Shown one piece after another: positions 5,980 through 6,341 of a DNA stretch of 6,341 bases. The notes under the pieces are model-generated. The model was not told where the DNA came from. It searched no databases and saw nothing but the letters and a program-made list of their open reading frames with translations. The position numbers were made by a program, and so were the translations under genes. Location of the stretch: positions 1-6,341 of the forward strand of contig CABSEO010000117.1 of NCBI GenBank assembly GCA_902476665.1. The letters run 5' to 3'. Source of the stretch: an uncultured Emergencia sp. Its GTDB lineage: Bacteria; Bacillota; Clostridia; Peptostreptococcales; Anaerovoracaceae. Position 1 is the first letter of the stretch. Each line of letters opens with the position of its first letter.

Positions 5980-6341
5980 TTATACCAGTCTGGTCTTATA
6001 TTCAAATATCTGATCGCGGAGCTGTGCAGCACGCTCAAACTGCAGGTCTGCAGCCGCCTGCTTCATTTCTTTTTCCAGCTCCTTCACAAAGTCTCGCAGT
6101 TCTTTCTGGGTCATTTCCAGCGGTTTCTTTCCTTTATGTCTGCTCTCTTCTTCTGCCGGTCTGGTTGCCTCGATAACAGCTCTGACCGACTTCTGTACAC
6201 TCTTCGGCGTAATACCGTGTTCCTGATTATAGCGATTCTGAATGGATCGTCTTCTTTCTGTTTCTTCAATGGCAGCCTTCATCGCTTTGCTGACATAATC
6301 AGCATACATAATCACTCTGCCATCCGCATTTCTGGCCGCTC
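5980..6341 (-). CDS. uvrB: UvrABC system protein B, C-terminal fragment (cut by the window edge)
   Basis: UvrB is the helicase-like subunit that receives damaged DNA from UvrA, verifies the lesion and recruits the UvrC nuclease. Only the last 119 residues are in the window. The fragment begins AARNADGRVIMYAD, the conserved end of the helicase core (around motif VI), and includes IEETERRRSIQNRYNQEHG, a well-conserved UvrB stretch. A charged linker of about 30 residues (PAEEESRHKGKKP) leads to the UVR domain, KELEKEMKQAAADLQFERAA, a helical hairpin that binds the matching domain of UvrC. The stop is TAA at 5982-5980. The reading frame continues past the edge, so the missing part is a window cut rather than a broken gene. 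It precedes uvrA by 61 bp, the common uvrB-uvrA order in Firmicutes. Confidence 0.98.
   Translation of the reverse strand, partial: AARNADGRVIMYADYVSKAMKAAIEETERRRSIQNRYNQEHGITPKSVQKSVRAVIEATRPAEEESRHKGKKPLEMTQKELRDFVKELEKEMKQAAADLQFERAAQLRDQIFEYKTRLV

Overview
The window suggests a chromosome segment from a low-to-moderate GC Gram-positive anaerobe of the Clostridia, probably a Lachnospiraceae-type gut Firmicute. This is inferred from purine-rich Shine-Dalgarno sites 8-9 nt before nearly every start, AT-rich intergenic DNA, sigma-A-like promoter boxes, and the character of UvrA (C-x2-H at its first zinc site) and of the nicotinate phosphoribosyltransferase. Every gene I can support reads on the minus strand. 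There is no tRNA, rRNA, CRISPR array or recognisable transposase.

Layout in transcription order, from high to low coordinates. The window opens inside the 3' end of uvrB (6341-5980, UVR domain only). After 61 bp comes complete uvrA (5918-3084). Together they supply the damage-recognition and damage-verification subunits of nucleotide excision repair and probably share a transcript. After 91 bp comes a nicotinate phosphoribosyltransferase gene (pncB type, 2992-1556) for NAD salvage. It has its own strong-looking promoter: the -35 box lies in the last codons of uvrA and the -10 box abuts the uvrA stop codon. The leader carries a wide inverted repeat that looks like an operator. An AT-rich 20-bp-arm hairpin followed by six T residues (1497-1445) closes this unit.

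The next unit has an extended -10 promoter (1410-1402), a leader with a perfect 10-bp-arm palindrome, and two genes 40 bp apart. The first encodes an uncharacterised single-pass membrane protein with an extracytoplasmic domain (1300-794). The second encodes a VanZ-like polytopic membrane protein (753-193). A weak terminator candidate follows. The window ends in the first 28 codons of another membrane protein (86-1), whose ribosome-binding site sits in the loop of a 10-bp inverted repeat.

The coding content is mostly housekeeping (DNA repair, NAD salvage) plus a small envelope-type pair. I found no complete novel system. The more interesting signals are in the leaders: three separate inverted repeats, each placed where it could control the gene that follows, and a hairpin whose pairing is complete only in minus-strand RNA.
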